Counted from the first letter of the stretch, positions 1-7,984 are shown. The stretch: 64,000 bases of DNA from DAOMNO01 sp035443885 (GCA_035443885.1 DAOMNO010000018.1:1-64000), one strand, 5' to 3'. The notes: a model not told the origin generated them from the sequence alone. Program-made: numbers and translations.

Positions 1-59
1 CCGGCGCTCTGGGCGTGTTCGCGCTTGCAGCGTTCGGCGCACGCCGGCGGAGACGGTGA
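1..59 (+). CDS. C-terminal end of a secreted protein with a PEP-CTERM-like sorting tail (partial)
   Basis: Only the last 18 codons are in the window, read in frame from base 3 to the TGA at 57-59. They encode a short hydrophobic stretch (GALGVFALAAFGA) followed by five consecutive arginines and the stop. A transmembrane helix capped by a basic cluster at the extreme C-terminus is the layout of PEP-CTERM and related exosortase/rhombosortase sorting signals. The diagnostic PEP motif would lie upstream, outside the window, so the class cannot be confirmed. The protein body and function are unknown. Confidence 0.6.
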   Translation, partial: GALGVFALAAFGARRRRR

Positions 60-136
60 TGTGACGTGTTGCACTGTTGACTTGTTGATGTGTTGACTTG
101 CCTTGCACCATCTCCGCGATCTCTGTGTGCACTGCG

Positions 137-384
137 GTGAATCATGATTCACTGTGGGTGCCATGCTTCGTCCCCCCGGGGGCGAAGCATGAACCGAAGC
201 GATGGGTGTTCTCATGCTTCACACTGCGCGATGAAGCATGGCACTCGTGGGAAATCGTCGAGCGTGCATCGTGCAGTGCGTTACGTCTCGTGTCTTGATG
301 GCCGCGCCTTTCACTTCTCCGCGCTCATTTTCGGGGGCGCGTGCTCCGCGGTGAATCATGCTTGACGCTTCGCGATGAAGCATG
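137..384. repeat. Cluster of CATGCTTC/GAAGCATG hairpin repeats
   Basis: Three inverted repeats share the arm CATGCTTC with partner GAAGCATG: 162-170 with 183-191 (nine-base arms, GC-only loop), 213-221 with 232-240 (CATGCTTCA and TGAAGCATG), and 357-363 with 378-384 (seven-base arms). The flanks repeat too: GTGC before the first arm and GGCAC after the second and third. A separate 16-base perfect palindrome, GTGAATCATGATTCAC, lies at 137-152, and its GTGAATCATG half recurs at 351-360. This looks like a REP-type dispersed palindromic family; function unknown. Confidence 0.6.
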
Positions 385-392
385 GCACCCCC

Positions 393-408
393 GGAATTCC
401 GGAATTCC
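393..408. repeat. Tandem GGAATTCC
   Basis: Two directly adjacent copies of the palindrome GGAATTCC (393-400 and 401-408), followed by degenerate TCCGGAATC and CCCGGAAC copies to about 440. It reads as a short decayed tandem array at the end of the hairpin cluster. Confidence 0.5.
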
Positions 409-678
409 AGAACCTCCGGAATCGCCGAATCCCCCGGAACTCTTGGAACGACATGGCACCCGTGCGCTGTGGCGCGCGCAGAAGTTGTCATCGAGCGCGA
501 TCAACGGGCAGAGGAGCCCAGAACATGCGCACGCAATTTCAGTCGCGTGCTCCATACGTTTCGACGAAGTGTGCGGGGGTGGATCGTGGCGCGCTCTGGT
601 GGATTGCGGCGCGGTGCGCTGTGCGCGCGCCGGGGAGTGCGCGATTGCATCATCACATCATGCTGCGCAAACGCTAAT

Positions 679-694
679 TGTTCCACGTGGAACA
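679..694. other. parS-like centromere site
   Basis: TGTTCCACGTGGAACA is a perfect 16-base palindrome that matches the highly conserved bacterial parS consensus bound by ParB/Spo0J. The symmetry extends three bases further on each side (676-697). It lies in noncoding DNA 32 bases beyond the stop of the subtilase gene. parS sites usually cluster around the replication origin, so this hints that the segment may lie in the origin-proximal part of the chromosome. No parA, parB, dnaA or gyrB is in the window to support that. Confidence 0.75.
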
Positions 695-725
695 ATTGCG
701 GTTCGCGGGCAGTGTGCCAATAACA

Positions 726-2303
726 TCAGCCCCAATTCGACAGCAGGAGCAGCAGGTCCTGCACGTCCACGGTGCCGCTTTCGTTCAGGTCGGCGGGGCA
801 CGGGTCTGGCGGCGCGGGGCACGGCCCCCATGCTGCGAGCAGCAGCAGCAGGTCGAGCACATCAACGACGCCATCGTTGTTCAGATCGCCGAAGACGGGG
901 AGATTGTCGATGACGGCGAGGAGTGCGGCGTGCGCGTTGATGCGCCCATGGCCAAAGCTGTTGTCGAAGCCGGGATCGCCGAGATCGACTGCGGTGCTTT
1001 CAAGCATGGACTGGATGTCATCGTGCGAAAGTGTGGGATCGACCGTCAGCATGAGCGACGCAACGCCCGCGACATGCGGGGAGGCCATCGATGTGCCGGA
1101 GTTGTAGAAGTATGTGCCGTTGCTGTGCAGCGAATAGACGCTTTCGCCAGGCGCGGCGACGGAGAGTTCCGGCCCCTGATTCGAGCCGCCATAGCGCAGG
1201 TCGCGATTGTTCGTGCCAGCGACGGCGATGACTTCCGGCCATCGCGCCGGGAAAGCGACGACGGCGTTGAAGTTGCCCGCAGCAGCGACGATGACGCAGC
1301 CGCTTGCGCGGGCGTATTGAATCGCGTTGTGGAAGTATGTTGTACCGGTGTAATACTGCAGGCTCAGATTAATAATGTGCGCGCCCTGATCTGCTGCAAA
1401 GGTAACGCCGTCTGCGACCATCGTTTCAGGACCGTTGCAGCCATTGAGCACGACGACGGGGAGAATCTTGGCGGACCAGTTGACACCCGCGATGCCGGCG
1501 GCGTTGTTGGCATTGGCAGCGATGATGCCTGCAACGTGTGTGCCGTGATTACAGCCGTCGGCGGTATTGCCGTTGAGCTGCGAGAAGTTGAAGCCGGGAA
1601 TCAGCCGTCCGCTGAGGTCGGCGTGTGCGCTTACGCCACTGTCGAGCACGGCGATGATGGTGTCGCTGGAGCCGGTGGTGACGGTCCATGCATCGAGCGC
1701 GCGGATGTCGGCGCCTGCGACACCGGGAATGCCGTTGATGAGCTGGCCTGTGTTGTTCATGGCGTATTGCAGGCCGAAGCTGGGGTCGTTCGGCGGGGAA
1801 GCGATGCCACCAATGCCGTCGAGTTCTGCAAGTTCGATGAAGTCATGGCCAGCAAGTTGCGCGACAAGTTGCGCGGGGTTCGCGCCCGGTGCGAGTTCGA
1901 TGCGATGCCAACGGTCGAGGCCGATTTCGCTTGCGAGCGCGGGGCGTGCCGGGGCGAAGGTGAGCGCGCGGCGGACAGATGTCGCGCCAGCAGCGGCGAG
2001 TGTTTGGGCGAGTGCGGCTGATGGCGCGCGGCCGGTTTCTGCGAAGGTCGGGCGGCCGTCCGGGAGTTGAGCGCGTTCCACGCCTGGCTTGACGCGCACG
2101 AGGATGTGCGAATCGGCGAACTGCGGGGCGGGGGGTTGAGCGTTTGGATTGCCGACGGCGGGAGGTTGCGCCGTACGGACGGCGGGCTGGGGTTGGGCGG
2201 CTCTCGGGGGAGAGGCAGCGGCTTGGTCCGCGCTTGGGACAAAGAACAGCACTGGGGCGGTAGCCGCCACGCAACAGATCGACAGCACGCTGATCTTTCT
2301 CAT
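726..2303 (-). CDS. Secreted subtilisin-like serine protease (S8) with dockerin-like C-terminus
   Basis: A 525-residue exported protease. The start chosen is the ATG at 2303, preceded by a GAGG-type ribosome site and followed by a signal peptide (MRKISVLSICCVAATAPVL...); an open frame upstream lacks export features. The S8 catalytic triad is complete: Asp221 (AVLDSGV), His253 (NHGTHVAG) and Ser405 (GTSMASPH), with oxyanion Asn344 (AAAGN). Residues about 65-170 are a fungalysin/inhibitor-like pro-region, inferred. The last 55 residues hold two copies of the DLNxxGxVDVxDLLxLL motif separated by a Cys-Pro rich linker, the same tag as on four other exported proteins here. Predicted role: extracellular or periplasmic proteolysis, anchored or assembled through the tag. 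Confidence 0.9.
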   Translation of the reverse strand: MRKISVLSICCVAATAPVLFFVPSADQAAASPPRAAQPQPAVRTAQPPAVGNPNAQPPAPQFADSHILVRVKPGVERAQLPDGRPTFAETGRAPSAALAQTLAAAGATSVRRALTFAPARPALASEIGLDRWHRIELAPGANPAQLVAQLAGHDFIELAELDGIGGIASPPNDPSFGLQYAMNNTGQLINGIPGVAGADIRALDAWTVTTGSSDTIIAVLDSGVSAHADLSGRLIPGFNFSQLNGNTADGCNHGTHVAGIIAANANNAAGIAGVNWSAKILPVVVLNGCNGPETMVADGVTFAADQGAHIINLSLQYYTGTTYFHNAIQYARASGCVIVAAAGNFNAVVAFPARWPEVIAVAGTNNRDLRYGGSNQGPELSVAAPGESVYSLHSNGTYFYNSGTSMASPHVAGVASLMLTVDPTLSHDDIQSMLESTAVDLGDPGFDNSFGHGRINAHAALLAVIDNLPVFGDLNNDGVVDVLDLLLLLAAWGPCPAPPDPCPADLNESGTVDVQDLLLLLSNWG

Positions 2304-2606
2304 GCTCGAAACCTCTATCCCCGCTCCTCGTATCCATTCGGCCCGGAGGCCCTCCGGGTTCACAGCGTACAACGGTTTCTGCACGTTACCAACGCAAAGA
2401 TGCAGGATTGCGGCAATCGACACGCTGGTGCAGCTTGGTGGCGGGCGGTTCGCATGGTTTCGAGCGGGCTGATAACCTGTTTCGGCGGATCGCTTGCCCG
2501 GCACGCCGACGGGCGTTAGACTGTCATCCATCCGATTATCCGGATGAATGAATCAATAGCCGGTTCCTGCCGGTTTCGTGTGGTTTTCTACCCGAAAGGC
2601 TGTTTC
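2304..2606. other. Divergent intergenic region between subtilase and metK
   Basis: This 303-base spacer must carry promoters for both flanking genes. A small inverted repeat CATCCG/CGGATG (2529-2534 with 2541-2546) is visible on the metK side and an AAAGG ribosome site sits at 2595-2599. I see no SAM riboswitch core and no gene. Confidence 0.4.
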
Positions 2607-3803
2607 ATGTCGCGTTCGTACCTCTTCACGTCCGAGTCTGTCTCGATGGGCCACCCCGACAAGATGGCGGATCAGATTTCTGATGCGATCCTTGATGCCA
2701 TGCTTGCGGTCGATCCCAAGTCGCGCGTCGCGTGCGAGACGATGGTAACCACCGGCATGGCAGTGATCGCGGGCGAGGTAACGTGCAACGGCTATGTGGA
2801 CATTCCGTCCATCGTTCGCGAAACGGTGAAGCGCATCGGATATGACAGCGGCGCGAAGGGGTTTGACTACAACAGCTGCGCGGTGCTTGTTTCGCTCGAT
2901 CAGCAGTCGCCTGATATTGCGATGGGTGTGGATGAGCATGCGGGCAAGGAGCAGGGCGCGGGCGATCAAGGGCTGATGTTCGGCTTCGCATGCCGTGAGA
3001 CGGAATCGCTCATGCCGCTCCCTATTGATCTTTCTCACCGTCTCGTCGCGAGACAGGCTGAGGTTCGTCGGCAGAACATCATTCCGCACCTGCGGCCGGA
3101 CGCAAAGAGTCAGGTTACCGTCGAATACCTCGGCAACGAACCGCAGCGTGTCGATACCGTGGTGCTCTCAACACAGCACGGCCCGGAGTGGAACCTGAAC
3201 CAGAAGGCGCTGAAGGATGCAGTCATTGAGCACATCATCAGGCCTGTGCTGGGCGAGTGGTGGAACGATGGCATCACTGTTCACGTGAACCCTACCGGCA
3301 AGTTTGAACTCGGCGGCCCGCACGGCGACTGCGGCTTGACCGGACGCAAGATCATTGTGGATACCTACGGTGGCCGCGGTCGGCACGGCGGCGGCGCGTT
3401 CTCCGGCAAGGATCCGTCCAAAGTCGATCGCTCCGCAGCGTACATGGCCCGCTACATCGCGAAGAACATCGTGGCGGCGGACCTTGCGGATGTATGCGAA
3501 GTGCAGCTCAGCTACGCGATCGGTGTTGCTGCACCGACATCAGTTCACATCGACTGTCAGGGCACAGCGCGTATTGATGAAGACAAACTGGCCGACCTCG
3601 TGCGGACGCATTTCCGTCTCACACCGCGCGGCATCATCGAGTCGCTGGATCTGCTTCGCCCGATCTACTCCATAACGGCGGCGCATGGCCACTTTGGCCG
3701 CGCGCCGGGTGAAGGCGGGCCGGGCACGTTCTCGTGGGAGAAGACGGACAAGGCGGCTGCGTTGCGGGCGGCTGCGGAGAAGCTGGTCGGCACGGCAGTC
3801 TGA
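2607..3803 (+). CDS. metK: S-adenosylmethionine synthase
   Basis: Makes S-adenosylmethionine from methionine and ATP in the cytoplasm. The 398-residue product, usual length for the family, begins MSRSYLFTSESVSMGHPDK at an ATG eight bases after an AAAGG ribosome site; an in-frame ATG at 2544 would add 21 unrelated residues. Visible signatures are the methionine-loop GHPDK near the N-terminus, GDQGLMFG in the middle, and the ATP/phosphate loop around GGRGRHGGGAFSGKDPSKVDR. It abuts the oppositely oriented cyclodeaminase gene (stop codons directly adjacent at 3803/3804), and both belong to one-carbon metabolism. Confidence 0.97.
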   Translation: MSRSYLFTSESVSMGHPDKMADQISDAILDAMLAVDPKSRVACETMVTTGMAVIAGEVTCNGYVDIPSIVRETVKRIGYDSGAKGFDYNSCAVLVSLDQQSPDIAMGVDEHAGKEQGAGDQGLMFGFACRETESLMPLPIDLSHRLVARQAEVRRQNIIPHLRPDAKSQVTVEYLGNEPQRVDTVVLSTQHGPEWNLNQKALKDAVIEHIIRPVLGEWWNDGITVHVNPTGKFELGGPHGDCGLTGRKIIVDTYGGRGRHGGGAFSGKDPSKVDRSAAYMARYIAKNIVAADLADVCEVQLSYAIGVAAPTSVHIDCQGTARIDEDKLADLVRTHFRLTPRGIIESLDLLRPIYSITAAHGHFGRAPGEGGPGTFSWEKTDKAAALRAAAEKLVGTAV

Positions 3804-4418
3804 TCAGGTCGTACGGCATGAACGCTCAACGTCGAGGCGGATTCGATCCGCCTCGTTGAGCATGCGCGTCAAGTCAGATTCCAGCGAGGCCTTGCGCGAA
3901 GCGTCTTCAAGAAGCGGCAGATTGATTCGCACGTTCCATGCGGCACTCTGCGCGCCTGCATTGGCCAGAACCGCTGCAATCGCAAGATCGCTGTCAAGCA
4001 TTTGATTTGTTCGCCCGGCAAGCGAATGAATGACTCGCAGCATGTCTATGCATGTGAGCAGCAACTGATGCGGAGCGTTGATGGCCGCATCCACCGCAGC
4101 GGGCCACGCCTCGACTCGCTTCGGGTCAGCTTTGTCGAGTTTCCATAGTTCGTTGAGTTTGCCGTACGCTGCAGCATCCGCCTCCGCAAGGTCGAGTGCA
4201 CGCCTGCCGAATTGTTCAAGCTGCGCGAGTGCGCTGCGATGAAGTTCATCGTGTTCGAGCAGGTTTTTCTTGCCTTGTGAATATCGCAGCACCATCTGAC
4301 CGAGCGAAGCTGCAATCGCGCTCACAACGGCTGCGACCGCGCCGCCGCCCGGTGTCGGTGTCTTGGCGCCGATGGCCGTCAATAAGTCGGACAGCGTGAG
4401 ATCATCGAGTCGCGTCAT
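3804..4418 (-). CDS. Cyclodeaminase/cyclohydrolase family protein (FTCD C-terminal domain type)
   Basis: A 204-residue stand-alone protein of the formiminotransferase-cyclodeaminase C-terminal family, which converts formimino- or methenyl-tetrahydrofolate. The glycine-rich folate-binding signature PTPGGGAVAA lies at residues 21-30 and the remainder is predicted all-helical, as in the family. The ATG overlaps the pheT stop by four bases (ATGA at 4415-4418), so it is probably translated by coupling to pheT. The exact reaction (methenyl-THF cyclohydrolase or formimino-THF cyclodeaminase) cannot be told from sequence. Confidence 0.85.
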   Translation of the reverse strand: MTRLDDLTLSDLLTAIGAKTPTPGGGAVAAVVSAIAASLGQMVLRYSQGKKNLLEHDELHRSALAQLEQFGRRALDLAEADAAAYGKLNELWKLDKADPKRVEAWPAAVDAAINAPHQLLLTCIDMLRVIHSLAGRTNQMLDSDLAIAAVLANAGAQSAAWNVRINLPLLEDASRKASLESDLTRMLNEADRIRLDVERSCRTT

Positions 4419-6457
4419 CGCCGGATGACCGCCTTGAAGTGGGATTCGAGTGCTTTGATCGCGGTGTCCGTTTGCGTGTCAACGTCCTGGTGCGTAAGTG
4501 TGCGGTCCGCAGCGCGGAATCGCATACGAAGCGTGAGCGATTTTCGCCCGGCCTCAATCTGCTTGCCGCGGAACGTGGTGACGAACTCAATCGCTTCGAG
4601 ATGTGCAAGATTGAGCGATGCAAGGTGCGATTGCACATCGCGCCATATGGTTGTTTCATCGAGAACAGCAGAGAGATCGCGCTCGATGGCGGGGAAGCCG
4701 GGCAGCGGCTTGGCGGCAGCGTCGGGCGGGTAGCGATCGTAGTACGCCGGAAGACCGATTTCTGCTGCGTACATCGGTTGTGTAATGCCGAAGAGGTCGA
4801 GCACATGCGGCGACAGTGCGCCGAACGTGCCTAGCACATCGCCGTTCAGCCGCACTGTTGCGCCGTTTCCCGGTGTGAACCACGGCAACTGGTTGCACGG
4901 CTCAACATCAATCATGACATCTGCCCCGACGATCAGGTGCGCCAGTCGTTCAATGACGCCTCGCGCTTGTCGTACGCCTTCCTCAGGTGAGCTGGCAGCG
5001 TGAAGCAGCGCGAGGTTTGTGCGTTCGATGTGTGATGCAGATGTTCGAGCGAATGTCGCGGCAGTCTCAAACAGTCGAACGTCGTTTGTGCCGCAATCTC
5101 GATTGTGCGCAAAGACGCGCAGCAGACTCGGCAGCACGGAGGGCCGAAGCACCGGCTCAGCTTTCGCACGTTCATCATCAACACGAATCAGCGAAAGATC
5201 AGGCGGCACGAAGGCCTCAGCGTGCCGCTCGCTGATGAGCGAGTGTGTTACTGTTTCAAGATAGCCCATTCCGACCATTGCATCGTTGACGGCGCGTTTC
5301 GCCATGACTGCCGGCTGAGGCGGCGCGACGCGAATCCGAAGTGTGTCTGCAACTGGAACGGCGTCCAGCCCCATCATGCGAGCGATCTCTTCAATCAGAT
5401 CAATCTCTCGCTCAATGTCGAGACGGAAGGGGGGAACGACGCATTCGATACGACCGGACTGAAGCGTTGGCGAGAAGCTGAGTCGCTCCAGATACTTCCG
5501 CATCGTCTGATCGTCGATGTCCACGCCAAGCAAGGCGCGGCAGCGATCGCATCGCATGGCGACGCGACGTGGCGGCGGAATCGGCGCGCCTGCTGCGACG
5601 ACCCCTTCGCACAACTCGCCGCCGCAGAGTTCAAGAATGAGCGAGGCGAGACGATCCGCAGCGAACTCGATCTGCCCCGGATGAACGCCTCGCTCAAAGC
5701 GGTAGCTGGAGTCGCTGCTGATGCCGAGCCTGCGGCTGGTGTTGCGCACGGCGGCGGGGGCGAATGTTGCCGCCTCGATCAGGATGTCTGTTGTTGTATC
5801 TCGTACGGCGGTGAGCGCGCCGCCCTTGACGCCTGCGATCGCCACCGCGCGTTCGGCGTCTGCGATCACAAGGTTCGTTTCGCTGAGTCTGACCTCGGTC
5901 GCGCCTTCACCGATGGGGAGAAACGGCTCATCGCGATGTGCTTTGCGGATGATGATTCGAGAACCGCGCAGAGTGGAAAGGTCGAAGACATGCGTGGGTT
6001 GGCCGAGTTCAAAGAGGACGAAGTTGGTGGCGTCCACGATGTTGTTGCGCGGAATGTCTCCTCGTGCGATCAGTCGATCGCGAAGCCAATCCGGCGAAGG
6101 GCCGACCTTCACGCCCCGAATAATGCGTGCGGTGTAGAGCGGGCAAAGCTCTGGTTCACGGTTTTCAATCGCGATCAGGCTTGAGACAGCGGGGCCGCTG
6201 GCCTTCGGGGAAGCAGCGGGCAGTTTGAGCGAGCGACCCGAGACGGCTGCGGCCTCACGCGCAAGACCGATGTGGCTTGCGCAATCGCCGCGATTCGAGG
6301 TCAGTTCAATATCGAGCCGGATATCGGTGCTGCGCGCGAGTTGAACGTCTTCCATCCCTTCGCACGGAAAGCCGGCGCGAGTCAGAAGGTCGGCAAGCTC
6401 CTCGGCGGCGGCGGGCGGTTCGAGATAATCATTGAGCCAGCGTGAAGTAGTGAGCAT
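4415..6457 (-). CDS. pheT: Phenylalanine--tRNA ligase beta subunit, short form
   Basis: Beta chain of the alpha2-beta2 phenylalanyl-tRNA synthetase. The start ATG at 6457 gives 680 residues beginning MLTTSRWLNDYLEPPA, the conserved PheT N-terminus. The B1 segment runs straight from GMEDVQLARSTDIRLDIELTS into SNRGDCASHIGLAREAA, so the roughly 100-residue EMAP-type tRNA-binding domain present in E. coli PheT is absent. B3/B4 editing, B5 and catalytic-like modules follow, and the C-terminus is an FDX-ACB anticodon-binding domain. pheS is not in the window. There is no Shine-Dalgarno sequence; TACCCT lies ten bases before the ATG. Confidence 0.93.
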   Translation of the reverse strand: MLTTSRWLNDYLEPPAAAEELADLLTRAGFPCEGMEDVQLARSTDIRLDIELTSNRGDCASHIGLAREAAAVSGRSLKLPAASPKASGPAVSSLIAIENREPELCPLYTARIIRGVKVGPSPDWLRDRLIARGDIPRNNIVDATNFVLFELGQPTHVFDLSTLRGSRIIIRKAHRDEPFLPIGEGATEVRLSETNLVIADAERAVAIAGVKGGALTAVRDTTTDILIEAATFAPAAVRNTSRRLGISSDSSYRFERGVHPGQIEFAADRLASLILELCGGELCEGVVAAGAPIPPPRRVAMRCDRCRALLGVDIDDQTMRKYLERLSFSPTLQSGRIECVVPPFRLDIEREIDLIEEIARMMGLDAVPVADTLRIRVAPPQPAVMAKRAVNDAMVGMGYLETVTHSLISERHAEAFVPPDLSLIRVDDERAKAEPVLRPSVLPSLLRVFAHNRDCGTNDVRLFETAATFARTSASHIERTNLALLHAASSPEEGVRQARGVIERLAHLIVGADVMIDVEPCNQLPWFTPGNGATVRLNGDVLGTFGALSPHVLDLFGITQPMYAAEIGLPAYYDRYPPDAAAKPLPGFPAIERDLSAVLDETTIWRDVQSHLASLNLAHLEAIEFVTTFRGKQIEAGRKSLTLRMRFRAADRTLTHQDVDTQTDTAIKALESHFKAVIRR

Positions 6458-6467
6458 GTTTGTGCGA

Positions 6468-6473
6468 AGGGTA
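6468..6473 (-). promoter_or_regulatory. Start-proximal -10-like box of pheT
   Basis: TACCCT on the minus strand, ten bases before the pheT ATG, which has no ribosome site. Member of the TANNNT class described in the findings. Confidence 0.35.
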
Positions 6474-6568
6474 TCGCGCGACTGGCGGAAGCGGAAGGGG
6501 AATAGCCGCTGGAATGTCGTCGGCATCGATCCGATGAGACTGTCCATAAAACTTACGGTGCGGTTGTG

Positions 6569-6596
6569 TTGACACAGGTGTAGCATATGCTACATT
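6569..6596 (+). promoter_or_regulatory. Sigma-70-type promoter of the porin gene
   Basis: A consensus -35 TTGACA (6569-6574), a 16-base spacer and the -10 TACATT (6591-6596). Transcription should start near 6603, at or next to the GTG start codon, so the mRNA may be leaderless. The 16-base palindrome described next covers the end of the spacer and most of the -10 box. Confidence 0.75.
6579..6594. promoter_or_regulatory. MntR-type operator (site 1)
   Basis: TGTAGCATATGCTACA is a perfect 16-base palindrome overlapping the -10 of the porin promoter. A near-identical sequence overlaps the mntR promoter at 7932-7947 in the same position. Position and symmetry suggest repression by the metal-loaded DtxR-family regulator encoded between them (inference). 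Confidence 0.75.
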
Positions 6597-6602
6597 CTTT
6601 GC

Positions 6603-7832
6603 GTGGTGTTTCTTGATCTCGTCCGTGTGGTTGCTGCGGCTCATGTGGCTGGCAGTGCAATGTCGGTGAGCGAGCCGAGCGCGTTCGCTCGCGATGGGTG
6701 GCGCGAGCGAACGCGACTGACAGGCGATTGGCTCGGCACCCGATCGTCAATTGAGGACGCGGGCATCACGTTTGATGCATCACTGTTCATCGACTGGACC
6801 GCCAACTTCAAAGGGGGCATTCGAATTGGATCGGGCATGCAGCATCTGTGTATTGCCAGCCTTACGCTCGATACGGACGCGCTTTTCGATCATCCCGGCG
6901 GTACGGTGTATGGCGAGTTCCAGTGGCTCGACGGAAAACAAATCTCACGCCACTTCGTGGGTGATGTGCAGGCATACTCCAACATTGAGGAAGAGCGACG
7001 GGCGCAACTGGCCGAGATGTGGTACGAGCAGCGGTTGCTGGATGATCGTCTTCGCATGAAAATTGGAAAAGTTGACGCCAATACCGAGTTTGCAGTCGCA
7101 GAGAACGCGATGGAGTTCCTCAACTCTTCGATGGGTTTCAGCCCGACTGTGTTCTTGCTGCCGACGTATCCCGACCCCGCGATGAGCGTGAACATTTTCT
7201 TTCAACCGCTTGATTCGCTGATTCTGGGGCTTGGGGTCTATGACGGATCGTTGCAGCGCGGCGTGCGGACCGGCGCGCGAGGTCCGCGTTCCGTGTTCAA
7301 CTCTCGTGGCGCATGCTTCCTGATCGGTGAAGTCGGTCTTCGGTGGGGGAATGAGCGGAATGCATCTGCATGGCCCGGCCGTCTTGCGATTGGCGCGTGG
7401 CATCACACGGGGCGCATCAATCGCTGGACTGGCGGAACACAGTCAGGCACAACCGGGTTGTACGCGGTTTTGGATCAGACGATCTGGCGTGCTGGTTCGG
7501 CTCAAGAAGACGCAACAGTCGGGCTGTTTATGCAATACGGCTACGCAGAAGCGCGCGTCAGTGAGATCGAACATCATGCAGGCGGCGGGTTTGCTTGGAC
7601 CGGCATTGTTCCGGGGCGGCCCGAGGATGTCATTGGCCTCGGCGCATCATGGGCGAGATTGAGCGAGCAGGCAGGATTTGTCCGAGGCTCCGAAACAGCG
7701 ATCGAACTGTTCTATCAGGCGCGCCTCACGCCTTGGCTGATTGTCCAGCCCGATCTTCAGCTCATACGCCATCCCGGCGGCGAGCGAGGCCATGCGCTGG
7801 TCGGCACGCTGCGGTTCTGGCTGAACTTCTGA
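6603..7832 (+). CDS. OprB-like outer-membrane porin, predicted manganese-regulated
   Basis: A 409-residue protein of the carbohydrate-selective porin OprB family. After an export region (residues 1 to about 28, AHVAGSAMSVSEPSAFA) come the family hallmarks RTRLTGDWLGTR, repeated amphipathic beta strands, FNSRGACFLIGEVG and a C-terminus ending in an aromatic (LVGTLRFWLNF), typical of outer-membrane barrels. The start is the GTG at 6603 or 6606; no ribosome site is seen, and the promoter places transcription start at this codon. An operator like that of mntR controls it, so the likely substrate is a metal ion or metal complex rather than sugar. MnoP of Bradyrhizobium is a functional precedent from another family. 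Confidence 0.8.
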   Translation: MVFLDLVRVVAAAHVAGSAMSVSEPSAFARDGWRERTRLTGDWLGTRSSIEDAGITFDASLFIDWTANFKGGIRIGSGMQHLCIASLTLDTDALFDHPGGTVYGEFQWLDGKQISRHFVGDVQAYSNIEEERRAQLAEMWYEQRLLDDRLRMKIGKVDANTEFAVAENAMEFLNSSMGFSPTVFLLPTYPDPAMSVNIFFQPLDSLILGLGVYDGSLQRGVRTGARGPRSVFNSRGACFLIGEVGLRWGNERNASAWPGRLAIGAWHHTGRINRWTGGTQSGTTGLYAVLDQTIWRAGSAQEDATVGLFMQYGYAEARVSEIEHHAGGGFAWTGIVPGRPEDVIGLGASWARLSEQAGFVRGSETAIELFYQARLTPWLIVQPDLQLIRHPGGERGHALVGTLRFWLNF

Positions 7833-7921
7833 TTCCGTAGATTCAACTACATTCAACGTGCCAAAATCCAAGTGTTTATAGAAACAACTATGACACAGTG
7901 GCTCGGGATTGTAAAAAACCC

Positions 7922-7949
7922 TTGACAAAAGTGTAGTCATTGCTACAAT
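7922..7949 (+). promoter_or_regulatory. Sigma-70-type promoter of the mntR-transporter operon
   Basis: TTGACA (7922-7927), a 16-base spacer and TACAAT (7944-7949), the same geometry as the porin promoter. The mntR start codons at 7974 and 7985 lie 24-35 bases downstream, so this transcript has a short leader. Confidence 0.8.
7932..7947. promoter_or_regulatory. MntR-type operator (site 2)
   Basis: TGTAGTCATTGCTACA keeps the TGTAG/CTACA arms and overall length of site 1 with a less symmetrical centre. It covers the spacer end and part of the -10 box, implying autorepression of mntR and the transporter genes. Confidence 0.7.
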
Positions 7950-7984
7950 CTGGGAATGAAGTGGGGACTTCTGTGAGTGGTTTT

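Larger units (their letters stand above)
60..725. other. Long intergenic region with hairpin repeats and a parS site
   Basis: About 670 bases between the left-edge gene and the subtilase, which both point into it. No protein I would accept is encoded here. It contains four small palindromes in the first half, a tandem GGAATTCC motif near 393-408 and a perfect parS-like palindrome near its right end. The right half (460-670) is GC-rich with scattered GCGCGC runs and no recognised gene. Confidence 0.6.

Noticed and set aside
137..460. Possible CRISPR array from repeated CATGCTTC/GAAGCATG units.
   Set aside because: Repeats are short, irregularly spaced and arranged as single hairpins without uniform spacers; no cas gene is in the window.
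341..913. Open frames in the repeat-rich intergenic region near the left end.
   Set aside because: They run through the hairpin repeats and the parS site and overlap the subtilase end; residue composition is low-complexity and no ribosome site is present.
678..2021. A 447-codon open frame on the plus strand opposite the subtilase gene.
   Set aside because: It mirrors the codon structure of the well-supported subtilase on the other strand, has no domain and a Cys/Arg/Gly-biased composition typical of antisense frames in GC-rich DNA.
2304..2606. SAM riboswitch expected upstream of metK.
   Set aside because: I looked for the paired helices and conserved cores of known SAM riboswitches and saw only one short inverted repeat; a covariance search would be needed to exclude rarer classes.
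2544..2606. Upstream ATG for metK at 2544.
   Set aside because: It would add 21 residues with no counterpart in the family; the ATG at 2607 has the ribosome site and the conserved N-terminus.
5105..6184. A 359-codon open frame opposite pheT.
   Set aside because: Antisense to unmistakable pheT coding sequence; no recognisable motif or start signal.
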